This document shows positions 51,101 to 59,962 of a DNA stretch of 64,000 bases, in pieces; positions within the stretch are counted from its first letter, which is position 1, and each line of letters begins with the position of its first letter. A program made the translations under genes and the position numbers. The notes beneath the pieces are model-generated. The model did not search any database. It was not told the origin of the DNA and saw only the letters and a list, made by a program, of their open reading frames with translations. The stretch spans positions 62,001 to 126,000 of the forward strand of contig NZ_JAGMTU010000001.1 of the NCBI RefSeq assembly GCF_023703415.1. The letters are read 5' to 3'. Origin of the DNA: Microbacterium sp. USTB-Y (lineage in GTDB: Bacteria > Actinomycetota > Actinomycetes > Actinomycetales > Microbacteriaceae).

Positions 51101-52935
51101 GCGCGCACCTCCGTCGTGTTGGTCGTGCCGGCGGTGACGCGGCCGGCGGTGCCGAGTCCCGCGCGCCCCTCGGCGTCGAGCTCCGCCCGCCCTGCCGCGT
51201 CGTCGAGGGACGCCGCGATGAGCTCCCGCGTGTACGGCTGCTGCGGATGCGCGAACAGCGGATCCACGTCGCCCTGCTCCACGATCTCGCCGCCGCGCAT
51301 CACGATCACGCGGTCGCAGATGTCGGCGACGACGCCGAAGTTGTGCGTGACGATGAGCAGCGCCATGCCGTACTCCTGCTGCAGCTCCCGCAGCAGCTCG
51401 AGCACCTCGGCCTGCACGGTGACGTCGAGGGCCGTGGTGGGCTCGTCGGCGATGAGGATCGACGGGCGGCCCGAGATCGCGCCGGCGATGAGCACGCGCT
51501 GCGCCATGCCGCCCGAGACCTGGTGCGGATAGCTGCGCAGGACCCGGTCCGGATCCGCCAGTCCCACCCGCAGCAGCACCTCGCGCGCCCTGGCTTTCGC
51601 GTCGGCGGCGCTCATGCCGTGCACGCGGCGCAGCGGCTCGATGAGCTGGTGCCCGATCGTGTACGACGGGTCGAGGTTGCTCATCGGCTCCTGCGGCACA
51701 TAGCCGAGCTCGCGGCCGAGGAGCGCCTGGCGCTGCTTCGGCGTCGCCGTCGTGACGTCCTGACCGGCGATGCGGATGGCGTCGGCGGTGCTCGCACCGC
51801 TCGCGGGCAGCAGGTCGAGCACGGAGAAGACCGTCTGCGACTTGCCGGATCCGGATTCGCCGACGATCCCGACGACCTCGCCGGGGGCCACGTCGAGGGT
51901 CACGCCGTGCACGACCTCGACGACGCCGTTCGGGGTCGCGTGGCTCACGCGCAGGTTCTCCACGCGCAGCGCGGATGCCTCGGCCGCGTGCCGCACGGTT
52001 CCGGTCGCGGGCACGGCCTCGACGGCCGCGTCGGCGCCCTTCGCGCCGCGCTGGCGCAGCCGCGGCGTGCGCACCTGCGCCAGCTCGGCGAGGGTGGATC
52101 CCATGATCGCGAGCACCGCGATCGTCAGTCCGAGCGCGACCGAGGGCCACAGCAGCATGAGCGGATAGGTGAGCATGAGGCGGAAGCCCTCGAGCATCAT
52201 CGCGCCCCAGCTGGGCACGTTGGAGTCTCCGATGCCGAGGAACTGGAGCCCCGCCTGCATGCCCATCGCCATGCCCGCGGTGAGCGCGGTCTGGATGATG
52301 ACGGGCGGGTAGACCGCCGTGACGACGTGCCGGGAGATGATCCGCGCATCGGAGAGGCCGGACACCCGGGCCGCATCGATGTAGGGCTCCTCGCGCACGG
52401 ACATCGTCTGCGACCGCGCGATGCGGAAGTAGCCCGGCACCATGAACACGCCGACCGTGACCATGAGCAGCTCGAAGTTGTTGCGGCTGCCCGCGGCGAC
52501 CACGAGCAGGATGATCATGCCCGGGATCGACTGCAGCGCGTCGCTGACCCACATCGCGATCCGGTCGAACGGGCCGCGGAAGTAGCCCGCGGCGACGCCC
52601 GTGGGGACGCCGATCACGACCGCGGTCACGATCGTGATGAGCGCGCCCCAGATCGTCACGCGCGTCCCGTAGATGAGCCGGCTGAGGATGTCGCGCCCGG
52701 TCGAGTCGGCGCCGAGCAGGTGCGCGGCGGACGGCGGCGCCTTGGCGGCCGCGAGGTCGACGAAGTTCGGATCCATCGGCGCGAGCAGCGGGGCTGCGAC
52801 GCCCACGAGCACGATGAGGACGAAGATCCCGAGCGGGATGTATCCGCCGGGGTGACGGAGGAACCGGCGGAACAGGCCGGAGCGGCGGCGCTGCCTGGCG
52901 CGGTCGAACGCGACGCGGATGTCGGTGGTGGTCAT
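51097..52935 (-). CDS. ABC importer fused permease-ATPase (DppC-DppD)
   Basis: A 612-residue fusion. Residues 1-290 form a DppC permease (HLLGADSTGRDILSRLIYGT near 75; EAA loop IDAARVSGLSDARIISRHVV). A charged linker (RTPRLRQRGAKGADAAVEAV) then leads to a DppD ATPase from about 325 with GESGSGKS, YVPQEPMSNLDPSYTIG, SGGMAQRV and LIADEPTTALD. Such fusions occur in actinobacterial peptide importers but are uncommon. The usual cysteine-rich DppD tail is replaced by an Ala/Gly/Thr tail. It overlaps the DppB-type permease upstream and the second ATPase downstream by four bases each. Confidence 0.94.
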   Translation of the reverse strand: MTTTDIRVAFDRARQRRRSGLFRRFLRHPGGYIPLGIFVLIVLVGVAAPLLAPMDPNFVDLAAAKAPPSAAHLLGADSTGRDILSRLIYGTRVTIWGALITIVTAVVIGVPTGVAAGYFRGPFDRIAMWVSDALQSIPGMIILLVVAAGSRNNFELLMVTVGVFMVPGYFRIARSQTMSVREEPYIDAARVSGLSDARIISRHVVTAVYPPVIIQTALTAGMAMGMQAGLQFLGIGDSNVPSWGAMMLEGFRLMLTYPLMLLWPSVALGLTIAVLAIMGSTLAELAQVRTPRLRQRGAKGADAAVEAVPATGTVRHAAEASALRVENLRVSHATPNGVVEVVHGVTLDVAPGEVVGIVGESGSGKSQTVFSVLDLLPASGASTADAIRIAGQDVTTATPKQRQALLGRELGYVPQEPMSNLDPSYTIGHQLIEPLRRVHGMSAADAKARAREVLLRVGLADPDRVLRSYPHQVSGGMAQRVLIAGAISGRPSILIADEPTTALDVTVQAEVLELLRELQQEYGMALLIVTHNFGVVADICDRVIVMRGGEIVEQGDVDPLFAHPQQPYTRELIAASLDDAAGRAELDAEGRAGLGTAGRVTAGTTNTTEVRA

Positions 52936-53873
52936 GCGACGCGCACCTTCGGGTTGATCCAGCCGAGCACGAGGTCGAGCAGGAGGTTGATGATCACGAC
53001 GAAGACGATCGACACCACCGTGATGCCGAGGAGCATCGGGATGTCGCCGTTCTGGGAGGACTGGTTGGTCAGCATGCCGATGCCGGGGAGGCTGAAGATC
53101 TGCTCCACCACGATCGCGCCGCTGAGCAGGCCGACGAACATGAGGGCGATGACGGTGAGCGCCGCGGGAGACGCGTTGCGCAGGATGTGCAGGTTGACCC
53201 GGGCCGGGGACAGCCCGCGGCTGCGCAGCGTGCGCACCCAGTCCTGACGGCTCTGCGCGATCACGGCGTTGCGCAGCTGCTCCGAGACGGCGACCACGCC
53301 GCCCAGCGCGAGCGAGATCGCGGGCAGGGTGAGCGAGCGGATCCAGCCGTCGAAGGACTGCGAGGGCTGGACGTAGCCGACCGCGGGGAACCACTTCAGC
53401 TGCACCGCGAACCACATCACGAGCACGAGGCTCACCCAGAAGCCGGGCAGGGCGAACAGGACCACGGACACGCCCTTGAGGATCCGGTCGAACCAGGTCC
53501 CCGGGCGCAGGCCCGTGACCATGCCGAAGGCGATCCCGAGGACCGCGGTGATGAGCGTCGCGAAGGTGACCACCGAGAGGGTCACCGGGACCTTGATGGC
53601 GAGCTGCGCTCCCACGGGCTGGAAGTTGCGCCAGGAGGATCCGAAGTCGCCGGTGAGCAGGTGCGAGAACCAGTCCCAGAACTGCACGAGCAGCGGACGG
53701 TCGATGCCGATCTTCGTCGCCAGCGCGGCCTGCTGCGCGGGGCTCGCGGTGGTGCCGAGGAGCGCGGCGGTCGGATCCTTGATCGCCAGGTGCGCGAGGA
53801 AGAACGTCGCGACGGAGACGACCACGAGCAGCACGATGCCGGACAGCAGCCGCTTCGCGGTGAACAGGAGCAT
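52932..53873 (-). CDS. ABC importer permease (DppB type)
   Basis: A 313-residue permease with six helices, N-terminal LLSGIVLLVVVSVATFFLAHL and the EAA-type loop QDWVRTLRSRGLSPARVNLH. The region KIGIDRPLLVQFWDWFSHLLTGDFGSSWRN is the DppB hallmark. Its start is 66 bases after the binding-protein stop, with a hairpin between. AGAGGTCCTC precedes the ATG. It overlaps the fusion gene start (ATGA). Confidence 0.93.
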   Translation of the reverse strand: MLLFTAKRLLSGIVLLVVVSVATFFLAHLAIKDPTAALLGTTASPAQQAALATKIGIDRPLLVQFWDWFSHLLTGDFGSSWRNFQPVGAQLAIKVPVTLSVVTFATLITAVLGIAFGMVTGLRPGTWFDRILKGVSVVLFALPGFWVSLVLVMWFAVQLKWFPAVGYVQPSQSFDGWIRSLTLPAISLALGGVVAVSEQLRNAVIAQSRQDWVRTLRSRGLSPARVNLHILRNASPAALTVIALMFVGLLSGAIVVEQIFSLPGIGMLTNQSSQNGDIPMLLGITVVSIVFVVIINLLLDLVLGWINPKVRVA

Positions 53874-53901
53874 GAGGACCTCTCGGGGGTGAGGAGGAGA
53901 C

Positions 53902-53933
53902 GGGGGCCGGACCCGGCGACGGGCCCGGCCCCC
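53902..53933 (-). terminator. hairpin between binding-protein and permease genes
   Basis: GGGGGCCGGACCCG (53902-53915) pairs with 53920-53933 with one mismatch and a four-base loop. Six bases beyond the binding-protein stop. Such attenuating or 3'-stabilising hairpins keep binding protein in excess over the membrane parts. Confidence 0.7.
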
Positions 53934-53939
53934 GGGGCG

Positions 53940-55478
53940 TCAGCCCTTGGTGATGTAGCGCAGCGTCGGGAACATCATGCCGATGACGGGCTGCACCTTG
54001 ATGCCGGACACCGAGTAGTAGGTGTTGTCCGCCTGGTACCAGACCGACCACCAGGCCTGGTCGACCAGGGCCTTGTTCAGGTCCTTGATCGCCTTCGTCT
54101 GGTCGCTCCCCTTGGTGTCCTGGACCTTCTGCACGAGCGGTGCGAGGACCGCGTTGCTCGCGTAGTCGGGTGCCGGGTTGAACCACTGCTTGGACGTGAC
54201 CTGCCGGGCGACCGTCGCCACCTCGTTGCCGTCCATCGCGAGGAAGGAGATGAACATCGGGTAGTTCGGCGCGTTCAGCTGGTAGTCGGGCATCTGCATG
54301 TTGTCCCAGGTGACCTTGACGCCGATCGCGGTCAGCGCCTGGTCCGCGGCGGGCTTCCACTGCTCGAACACCGGCGACATCGGCATGGAGATGTCGAAAC
54401 CGTTCGGGTAGCCGGCCTCGGTGAGGAGCTGCTTCGCCTTGTCCACGTTGTACGCGTACTGCTTGTTGAGCGACGGGTCGTTGACCGAGCCGCCGTCGGG
54501 GAAGACCTGGTTCGTCGCGACGCCGGCGCCGCTGCCGACGGCCTTGAGGATCGCCGCGCCGTCGAAGGCGTAGTTCAGCGCCTGGCGGACCTTGAGCTCA
54601 CCGAGCGCCTTGTTCTTCGCGCCCGTGTGATCGGTGATGACGAGCCCTGCCCAGCCGGAGACCCGGGAGACCGTGTTCCAGCCCTGCTGCTGGGCCGCGT
54701 CCTTGTTCGTGATGTCGCCGTACTGCACGTTGATCTGACCGCTGAGCATGGCGTTCTGGCGGGCGGTGGCGTCCATGATCGGGAAGATCGCGAGGTTCTT
54801 GAACGTGTACGCCTTCGCGTCCCAGTAGCCCGGGACCTTCGTGAAGTGGTACTCGGATCCGGCGACGCTCGTCGCGCTGTCCAGCGTGTAGGGGCCGGAG
54901 CCGACCGGCTGCTTGCCGAGCGTGCCCGCAGCGATCGCCTTCGGCGACATCACGTAGCTGCGGCCGAGCCCCATGAAGTACAGGATGGTGTCGTCGCGCT
55001 GCGTGAGGTTGATCTTGACCGTGTGGTCGTCCACCGCCTCGAAGGACGACACGTTCGTGTAGGCCTCGCCGGAGCGCGCGCCCGCCTTGAGGTAGTCGAG
55101 GCTCTTGACGACGGCGTCGGCGTCGACCGGGGTGCCGTCGCTGAACTTCCCGCCCTGGTGCAGGGTGAGGGTGATGCTGAGGTCGTCGGAGGCGACCTCC
55201 CACTTCTCCGCGAGGGCGGGAACCGGCTTGCCGTCCTTGTCGAGGGCGATCAGGGCGTCGTAGACCGCGGACAGGTACGGCCCGTCGAAGCCGATGTCGG
55301 CCAGGGCCGGATCCCAGGACGTGACGTCCAGGAAGTTGCCGATGTTGAGGTCGTCGGGGGCGTTCGCCGCGGCGGCTGCGTCGCTCGCCTGCGTCGTGGC
55401 GCCTCCGCCGCCGGAGCAGCTGGTGAGGGCGAGGACCGCGGCCACGGCCGCGGCGATCGCGAGGGGCACTCGTTTCAT
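53940..55478 (-). CDS. ABC importer substrate-binding lipoprotein
   Basis: A 512-residue family-5 binding protein. Lipobox L-T-S-C21 after a 20-residue signal anchors it outside. Family marks: FLDVTSWDPALADIGFDGPYLSAVYDALI, LHQGGKFSDGTPVDADAVVKS and VGSGPYTLD. First gene of the minus-strand importer operon, with AGAAGGAACC before the ATG. The substrate is not readable. Given an arylsulfatase gene immediately upstream and ester/ketone-processing genes beyond, a non-peptide sulfated or esterified solute is an inference. Confidence 0.93.
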   Translation of the reverse strand: MKRVPLAIAAAVAAVLALTSCSGGGGATTQASDAAAAANAPDDLNIGNFLDVTSWDPALADIGFDGPYLSAVYDALIALDKDGKPVPALAEKWEVASDDLSITLTLHQGGKFSDGTPVDADAVVKSLDYLKAGARSGEAYTNVSSFEAVDDHTVKINLTQRDDTILYFMGLGRSYVMSPKAIAAGTLGKQPVGSGPYTLDSATSVAGSEYHFTKVPGYWDAKAYTFKNLAIFPIMDATARQNAMLSGQINVQYGDITNKDAAQQQGWNTVSRVSGWAGLVITDHTGAKNKALGELKVRQALNYAFDGAAILKAVGSGAGVATNQVFPDGGSVNDPSLNKQYAYNVDKAKQLLTEAGYPNGFDISMPMSPVFEQWKPAADQALTAIGVKVTWDNMQMPDYQLNAPNYPMFISFLAMDGNEVATVARQVTSKQWFNPAPDYASNAVLAPLVQKVQDTKGSDQTKAIKDLNKALVDQAWWSVWYQADNTYYSVSGIKVQPVIGMMFPTLRYITKG

Positions 55479-55577
55479 GGTTCCTTCTCTCGGTGCGGGT
55501 TGAGGTGAAGAAGGGTTCGAAGCACCTTCGGCCGCGCTCCAGGGAGCCTTGCCGACGTCACTCCGATGTGTCGTTGC

Positions 55578-55612
55578 GTTTAGTCTACATGTGTGGAAAA
55601 AGAACGCAAGCA
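55578..55612 (-). promoter_or_regulatory. promoter and operator of the ABC operon
   Basis: On the minus strand TTGCGT (about 55609-55604) and TAGACT (about 55587-55582) form -35/-10 boxes with a 16-base spacer. CCACACATGTAG overlaps the -10. The flanks TTGCGTT...AACGCAA are themselves an inverted repeat. The right half TGTAGA and the TTGCGTT-TTTC prefix recur in the SDR promoter at 59142-59171. Confidence 0.6.
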
Positions 55613-55713
55613 GTTCTTCCCCCGGGACGGACCGGATCCATGACCCTGCGCGAATCGCCCTTGTCCGAGCGCGCAGAGCTGTCGCCCGCGGCTCGGACGA
55701 GGGCGGCGCACGC

Positions 55714-58041
55714 TCAGTCCGCGACCCGCGCGACCTCGCGGTCGATCTCGCGCAGTTCCGTGACGTCGTGGGCCGATCTCGCGCCCGGCAGGTACCGGAC
55801 GACCAGCGCCGGTCCGTCGAACCGATAACTGCGATGCCTCTCGTAGAGCTCCCAGTCGACGGGTCCGCCGTAGTCGTATCCCACGCTGATCCCCGTGAAC
55901 GGCGCCATTCCCAGCAGCATCGGCACGGAGGGGATCCGCACGCCTGCGGCGCCGTCGACCTCGAGCTCGGCACTCCAGCGCAGGTCGTCCTGCTCCGCCA
56001 TCCTCAGCACCAGGCGATGCGCACCGGGGGCGAGCGCCGCGCCCCGGGCGCGATGCATGCGCCCGTACGCGTTGTAGGACACAAGGGGGGCGCCCCCGTC
56101 GATCGCGACGAGGTAGCCGCCGCCCTGATCGCCGTGCGCCACGAGCACACCGGCGGAGTCCGCCGTGGTGACGACGTCGATCCACACCTCGAAGGACCTC
56201 AGCACGGTGAGGGCCGCCGAACGGTAGCGCTCCAGCGGAGGCCGGTAGGGCACGAGGGCGACGGGATCGCCCAGCGGACGCTCGGTCGCGGGCCGGATCC
56301 GGTGCAGGGATCCGTCGTCGTCGAGCGGGAAGACCGCGTTCGCCCAGGCCTCCTCACGCCAGCGCCCGGCGAGCCGCGCGGTGCGCTCCTCCTGCTCCGC
56401 CGCGACGTCGCGCGTCTCGGTCGGATCCTCCGCGAGGCGGTAGAGCTCCCAGACGCCGCCCGCCGCCCCCTGCTCCCGGGTCGGCGGCGTCGTGGAGACC
56501 GCCTTCCAGCCGTCCTCGATCAGCGCGCGACTGCCGAAGCACTCGAAGTACTGGTCCTGCCGTCCCGGCGCCTGCGGGGCGCCCAGCACGTCGACGACGC
56601 TGCGGCCGTCGCTCGGCACGGCCTCCTTCCCGTGCCGCCGGTCCAGCCGCGGCGTCCCGGTCAGCTCGAGGATCGTCGGGGCGAGGTCCGAGACGAAGAC
56701 GAACTGGTCGCGCAGCCCCGCCGGCATCTCCTCGGGCGCGGCAGGCCAGGAGACGATGAGCGGAGCGTGCACCCCTCCCTCGTACAGCGAGCCCTTGAAC
56801 GAGCGGAACGGCGTGTTCGACACGCGCGCCCAGCCGGCGGGGTAATGCGCGAACAGACGCGGGCCGCCGATCAGGTCGACCTCGCGCGGCTCGTCGGGCA
56901 CCCAGCCCTCCGGATCCGGTCCCATCCTGCCGAACTGGGCGAAGTAGCTGCGGGTTCCGCGCGGACCGCCCTCGGCGGTGCCGCCGTTGTCGCTCGCGAC
57001 CACGATGATGGTGTTGTCGCGCTCCCCCCGCTCCTCGAGGTGGGCGATCAGCCGGCCCACGCTCTGATCGACCTCGTCCACGGCCGCGGCGTAGACCTCC
57101 ATGTAGCGTGCGAACAGCTCCCGCTCCGCGTCGTCGAGGTCGTCCCAGGACGGGATGCGCCCCTCGTCCGCGAGCGCGCCCTGCGGCAGCGCCGCGTCGC
57201 CTCCGACGATGCCGCGCTCGCGCTGGCGGGCGAACCGCTCCTCGCGCAGCGCGTTCCACCCGGCCTCGTAGCGGCCGCGGTACTTCGCGATGTCGGCCTC
57301 CTTCGCCTGGATCGGCCCGTGCACGGCCGTGTGCGCGAAGTAGAGGAAGAACGGCTTGGCCGCGTCGTTCGCGCGCAGGTCGTCGATCATGCCGATGGCG
57401 CGGTCGGTGAGGTCGTCCGTGAGGAAGTACCCGTCCGGGAACTCGGCGACGTCGACGACCGAGTTGTCCTGGACGAGGCGGTGCGGGTGGTGCAGCGAGG
57501 TGAAGCCGTCCATCGACCCGAAGTAGCGGTCGAAGCCGCGCTGCAGCGGCCACGACGACCGGTCCGCGCCGTCGTGCAGGCGGGAGTCGACGGTGAGGTG
57601 CCACTTGCCGACCATGAAGGTCGCGTAGCCGCCGGCGCGCAGCGATTCCGCGAGCGTCGGCGCGTCCTCGGGCAGCGTGCACGAGAACCCCGGATAGCCC
57701 GGATCCGTGTGGGCGACGAGGCCGAACCCCGCCCGGTGCGGGTTCAGCCCGGTCAGCAGGGCCGCGCGGGCGGGCGAGCACAGCGGCGCCGTGCGGTAGT
57801 TCGTGAAGGTCCACCCCTCCTCGGCCAGCCGATCGATGTGCGGGGTGTCGATCTCCCCGCCGAACGGTCCCAGGTCGCTGAAGCCGAGATCGTCGACGAG
57901 GACCACGATCACGTTCGGGGCCCCCGGCGCCGCGCTCGGCTGCGGCGGCCACCACGGCTCCGACTCCGAGGTGAACTCCCCCACCCGGCCGCCGAAGCCG
58001 CGGTAGGCGGCGGACGGCGTCGTCTCGTCCTGAAGATCCAT
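55714..58041 (-). CDS. type I arylsulfatase
   Basis: A 775-residue formylglycine-dependent sulfatase (phosphonate monoester hydrolase/alkaline-phosphatase superfamily). The modifiable Cys is C88 in PLCSPARAALLTG (C-x-P-x-R); metal ligands D50/D51 (LVDDLGFSDLGPFGG) and the later VASDNGGTAEGG are present, with GKWHLT and HTAVHG. Beyond about residue 560 is an extra C-terminal domain of about 200 residues. No signal peptide is evident, so it probably acts in the cytoplasm after uptake; a formylglycine-generating enzyme is needed and is not in the window. ATG 58041 (GAGGAG eight bases upstream) is preferred over GTG 58110. Confidence 0.92.
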   Translation of the reverse strand: MDLQDETTPSAAYRGFGGRVGEFTSESEPWWPPQPSAAPGAPNVIVVLVDDLGFSDLGPFGGEIDTPHIDRLAEEGWTFTNYRTAPLCSPARAALLTGLNPHRAGFGLVAHTDPGYPGFSCTLPEDAPTLAESLRAGGYATFMVGKWHLTVDSRLHDGADRSSWPLQRGFDRYFGSMDGFTSLHHPHRLVQDNSVVDVAEFPDGYFLTDDLTDRAIGMIDDLRANDAAKPFFLYFAHTAVHGPIQAKEADIAKYRGRYEAGWNALREERFARQRERGIVGGDAALPQGALADEGRIPSWDDLDDAERELFARYMEVYAAAVDEVDQSVGRLIAHLEERGERDNTIIVVASDNGGTAEGGPRGTRSYFAQFGRMGPDPEGWVPDEPREVDLIGGPRLFAHYPAGWARVSNTPFRSFKGSLYEGGVHAPLIVSWPAAPEEMPAGLRDQFVFVSDLAPTILELTGTPRLDRRHGKEAVPSDGRSVVDVLGAPQAPGRQDQYFECFGSRALIEDGWKAVSTTPPTREQGAAGGVWELYRLAEDPTETRDVAAEQEERTARLAGRWREEAWANAVFPLDDDGSLHRIRPATERPLGDPVALVPYRPPLERYRSAALTVLRSFEVWIDVVTTADSAGVLVAHGDQGGGYLVAIDGGAPLVSYNAYGRMHRARGAALAPGAHRLVLRMAEQDDLRWSAELEVDGAAGVRIPSVPMLLGMAPFTGISVGYDYGGPVDWELYERHRSYRFDGPALVVRYLPGARSAHDVTELREIDREVARVAD

Positions 58042-58106
58042 ACTGCGTGCTCCTCGTCCCTCTGTCCCGTTCTCGTCCCGACGCCGCGCGGCCTCCGCCA
58101 CGTCGC

Positions 58107-59063
58107 TCACCAGGCCCCGTCGTCGCGGACGACGACGTCCGCCTGCAGACCGGCCAGCGCCTCGCGCACCTCGCCTCCGCGCTCGGCGACGAGCGCGAGG
58201 GCCGCGTGGTTCTGCTCGAGCTGCGCGATCCGGGAGGCGCCGAACAGCACGTTCGCCGCCGCCGGATGGGTGAGGCAGAACGCGATGCCGAGGGCCGCGG
58301 GGGTGACCCCGAAGCCGTCGGCGATGCGGGCGACCTCAGGGTACAGCGCGAGGATGCGCTCGCGAATGCCGCCCACGTCGGCGCCGATCTTGCGCTGCGG
58401 CACGAGGCCGGTGGCGAGGATCCCGCCCTCGAACACGTCCGAGGCCTGCAGCGCGAGCGTCCCGTCCGCGAAGAGCGGGCCGTAGGCGGCCCCCTCCGCC
58501 ATGGCGCGCCGGGCGATGCCGTACTTGAGCTGGGCGAACGAGGGTCCGACGAGACCCGTGTCGGCCGCCACGGCCAGGGCGGCCCGCGTGTGCCCGATCC
58601 GCCAGTTGTTGATGCCCCACCCGCCCACGAGACCCTCGGCGATGAGCGCGTTGACGTCGGCCACGATCCGCGCGACGTCGGGCTCGTCCAGGTAGTCGCC
58701 GACCACGAGCGTGTCGAAGCGGTCGAGCCCCGCGCGCTCCAGGCTCTCGACGAGCTGGGCGCGGAACGACTGGTTCGGCCAGTCCCACAGCCAGAGCTTG
58801 CCGCACAGCACGATCGTGCTCCGATCGATCCCGCTCTCGCGCAGGGCCTGGCCGAAGAGGATGTCGGTGCGGGAGTTCTCGGCGTGCGGACCCATGTTGT
58901 AGTACGCGACGTCGAAGAACCCGGCCTCGAGCTCGACGGCGCGGCGGATCATGGCCGCGGCGTCGTCGGGATCCATCCGGTCCCAGGTGTTCCAGGATCC
59001 CAGCGCGAGCGGGGGGACGACGAGCCCGCCGAGGGCGCGGTGAGGAAGTGTCGACGCTGACAT
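58107..59063 (-). CDS. aldo/keto reductase
   Basis: A 318-residue aldo/keto reductase with the (alpha/beta)8 NADP-dependent fold. Catalytic tetrad elements: D in GFFDVAYYN, Y in the same strand, K in LCGKLWLW; GGWGINNW, LKYGIA and VLFGASRIAQLEQN are later family motifs. ATG 59063 is chosen (CAAGGAGCACAC before it), not the longer start. It is paired downstream with the sulfatase (65-base gap). It shares about the same arrangement as the aldo/keto reductase at 61078-62061 (KLWL, WGINNW/WGVNNW, LKY), so the two are paralogues. Confidence 0.9.
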   Translation of the reverse strand: MSASTLPHRALGGLVVPPLALGSWNTWDRMDPDDAAAMIRRAVELEAGFFDVAYYNMGPHAENSRTDILFGQALRESGIDRSTIVLCGKLWLWDWPNQSFRAQLVESLERAGLDRFDTLVVGDYLDEPDVARIVADVNALIAEGLVGGWGINNWRIGHTRAALAVAADTGLVGPSFAQLKYGIARRAMAEGAAYGPLFADGTLALQASDVFEGGILATGLVPQRKIGADVGGIRERILALYPEVARIADGFGVTPAALGIAFCLTHPAAANVLFGASRIAQLEQNHAALALVAERGGEVREALAGLQADVVVRDDGAW

Positions 59064-59082
59064 GTGTGCTCCTTGCTGTGAG

Positions 59083-59140
59083 GGCGTTTCGTCTCGGGCG
59101 GCTGCGCCGTCCTCGCTCAACGACCGGGGAGGAACCCCGG
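59083..59140. repeat. dispersed palindromic repeat, copy D, with hairpin
   Basis: 59083-59125 matches the ~45-bp family (GCGTTTCGTCTCGGGCGGCT...CGTCCTCGCTCAACGACC), inner stem GGCG-GCTG-CGCC. CCGGGG-AGGAA-CCCCGG (59124-59140) follows, then GTTGCGTTTTTC. It stands between divergent aldo/keto reductase and SDR genes. Confidence 0.75.
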
Positions 59141-59141
59141 G

Positions 59142-59171
59142 TTGCGTTTTTCTATGCTTGTAGAATATAAC
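59142..59171 (+). promoter_or_regulatory. promoter and operator of the SDR/ADH/AKR operon
   Basis: TTGCGT (about 59142-59147), 17 bases, then ATATAA (59165-59170) can act as -35/-10. Between them TTCTATGCTTGTAGAA (59150-59165) is an inverted repeat TTCTA-N6-TAGAA, the same form as the site before the O-methyltransferase gene and similar to the ABC operon promoter. Confidence 0.6.
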
Positions 59172-59199
59172 GGAGATGCCCCGTCAGAGAGGACGTGAG

Positions 59200-59919
59200 A
59201 TGACCATCTCCCCCCGCCGCATTCTCGTCACCGGAGGAGCCTCCGGGCTCGGCCGCGGCATCGCCGCCGCCTTCCGAGAGGCCGGAGACGAGGTGATCAT
59301 CGGCGACGTGAACGCCGAGGCCGCAGCCGCCGTGGCCGCAGAGCTCGGCGCCACGGCGATCGCGCTCGACATCGCCGACCCCGCCTCCGTCGCCGCGGCC
59401 GGCGCCGCGCTCGGTGGCATCGACGTGCTCGTCAACAACGCCGGCGTCGTGCTCGGCGGCGGCACCCAGCAGCAGGTCCCGCTCGAGGTCTTCGACGCCG
59501 CCGTGGCCGTGAACATCCGCGGCACGTTCCTCATGCTCCGCGAGTTCGCCCCGCGCCTGCCCGACGGCGGCGCGATCGTGAACACCTCGTCGATCGGCGG
59601 GCGCCAGCCCACGCCGGGCATGGGCCACTACGAGATGACCAAGGCCGCCGTCGACGCGATGACCCGCACCGCCGCGATCGAGCTCGCAGGACGCCGGATC
59701 CGCGTGAACGCCGTCGCGCCCGGACCGATCCTCACCCCGCTCACCGCCGGCTTCGCGACCGACCCCGAGGCGCGCGCCGCCTGGGAGGCGCGGATCCCGC
59801 TCGGCACGATCGCGGAGGTCGAGCAGGTCGCCCCGCTCGTCGTCTTCCTCGCCGGCCCCGCCGCGAGCCACATCACCGGCGTCTCCGTCCCCGTCGACGG
59901 CGGCCAGCTGCTCGTCTGA
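59200..59919 (+). CDS. short-chain dehydrogenase/reductase
   Basis: A 239-residue classical SDR. Cofactor motif TGGASGLGRG near residues 11-20, NNAG, catalytic S in NTSSIGG and Y-x3-K in HYEMTKAAV, and VNAVAPGPILTP. D of IIGDVNAE suggests NAD preference. ATG 59200 (GAGAGGACG upstream) gives the normal N-terminus; an in-frame ATG at 59176 adds eight basic residues. First gene of a plus-strand catabolic operon (SDR, ADH, AKR, two hydrolases). Confidence 0.92.
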   Translation: MTISPRRILVTGGASGLGRGIAAAFREAGDEVIIGDVNAEAAAAVAAELGATAIALDIADPASVAAAGAALGGIDVLVNNAGVVLGGGTQQQVPLEVFDAAVAVNIRGTFLMLREFAPRLPDGGAIVNTSSIGGRQPTPGMGHYEMTKAAVDAMTRTAAIELAGRRIRVNAVAPGPILTPLTAGFATDPEARAAWEARIPLGTIAEVEQVAPLVVFLAGPAASHITGVSVPVDGGQLLV

Positions 59920-59962
59920 CCGCCCCGCCCCCGGCGAACGCCCTGATCCCGGAAGGATCCGC

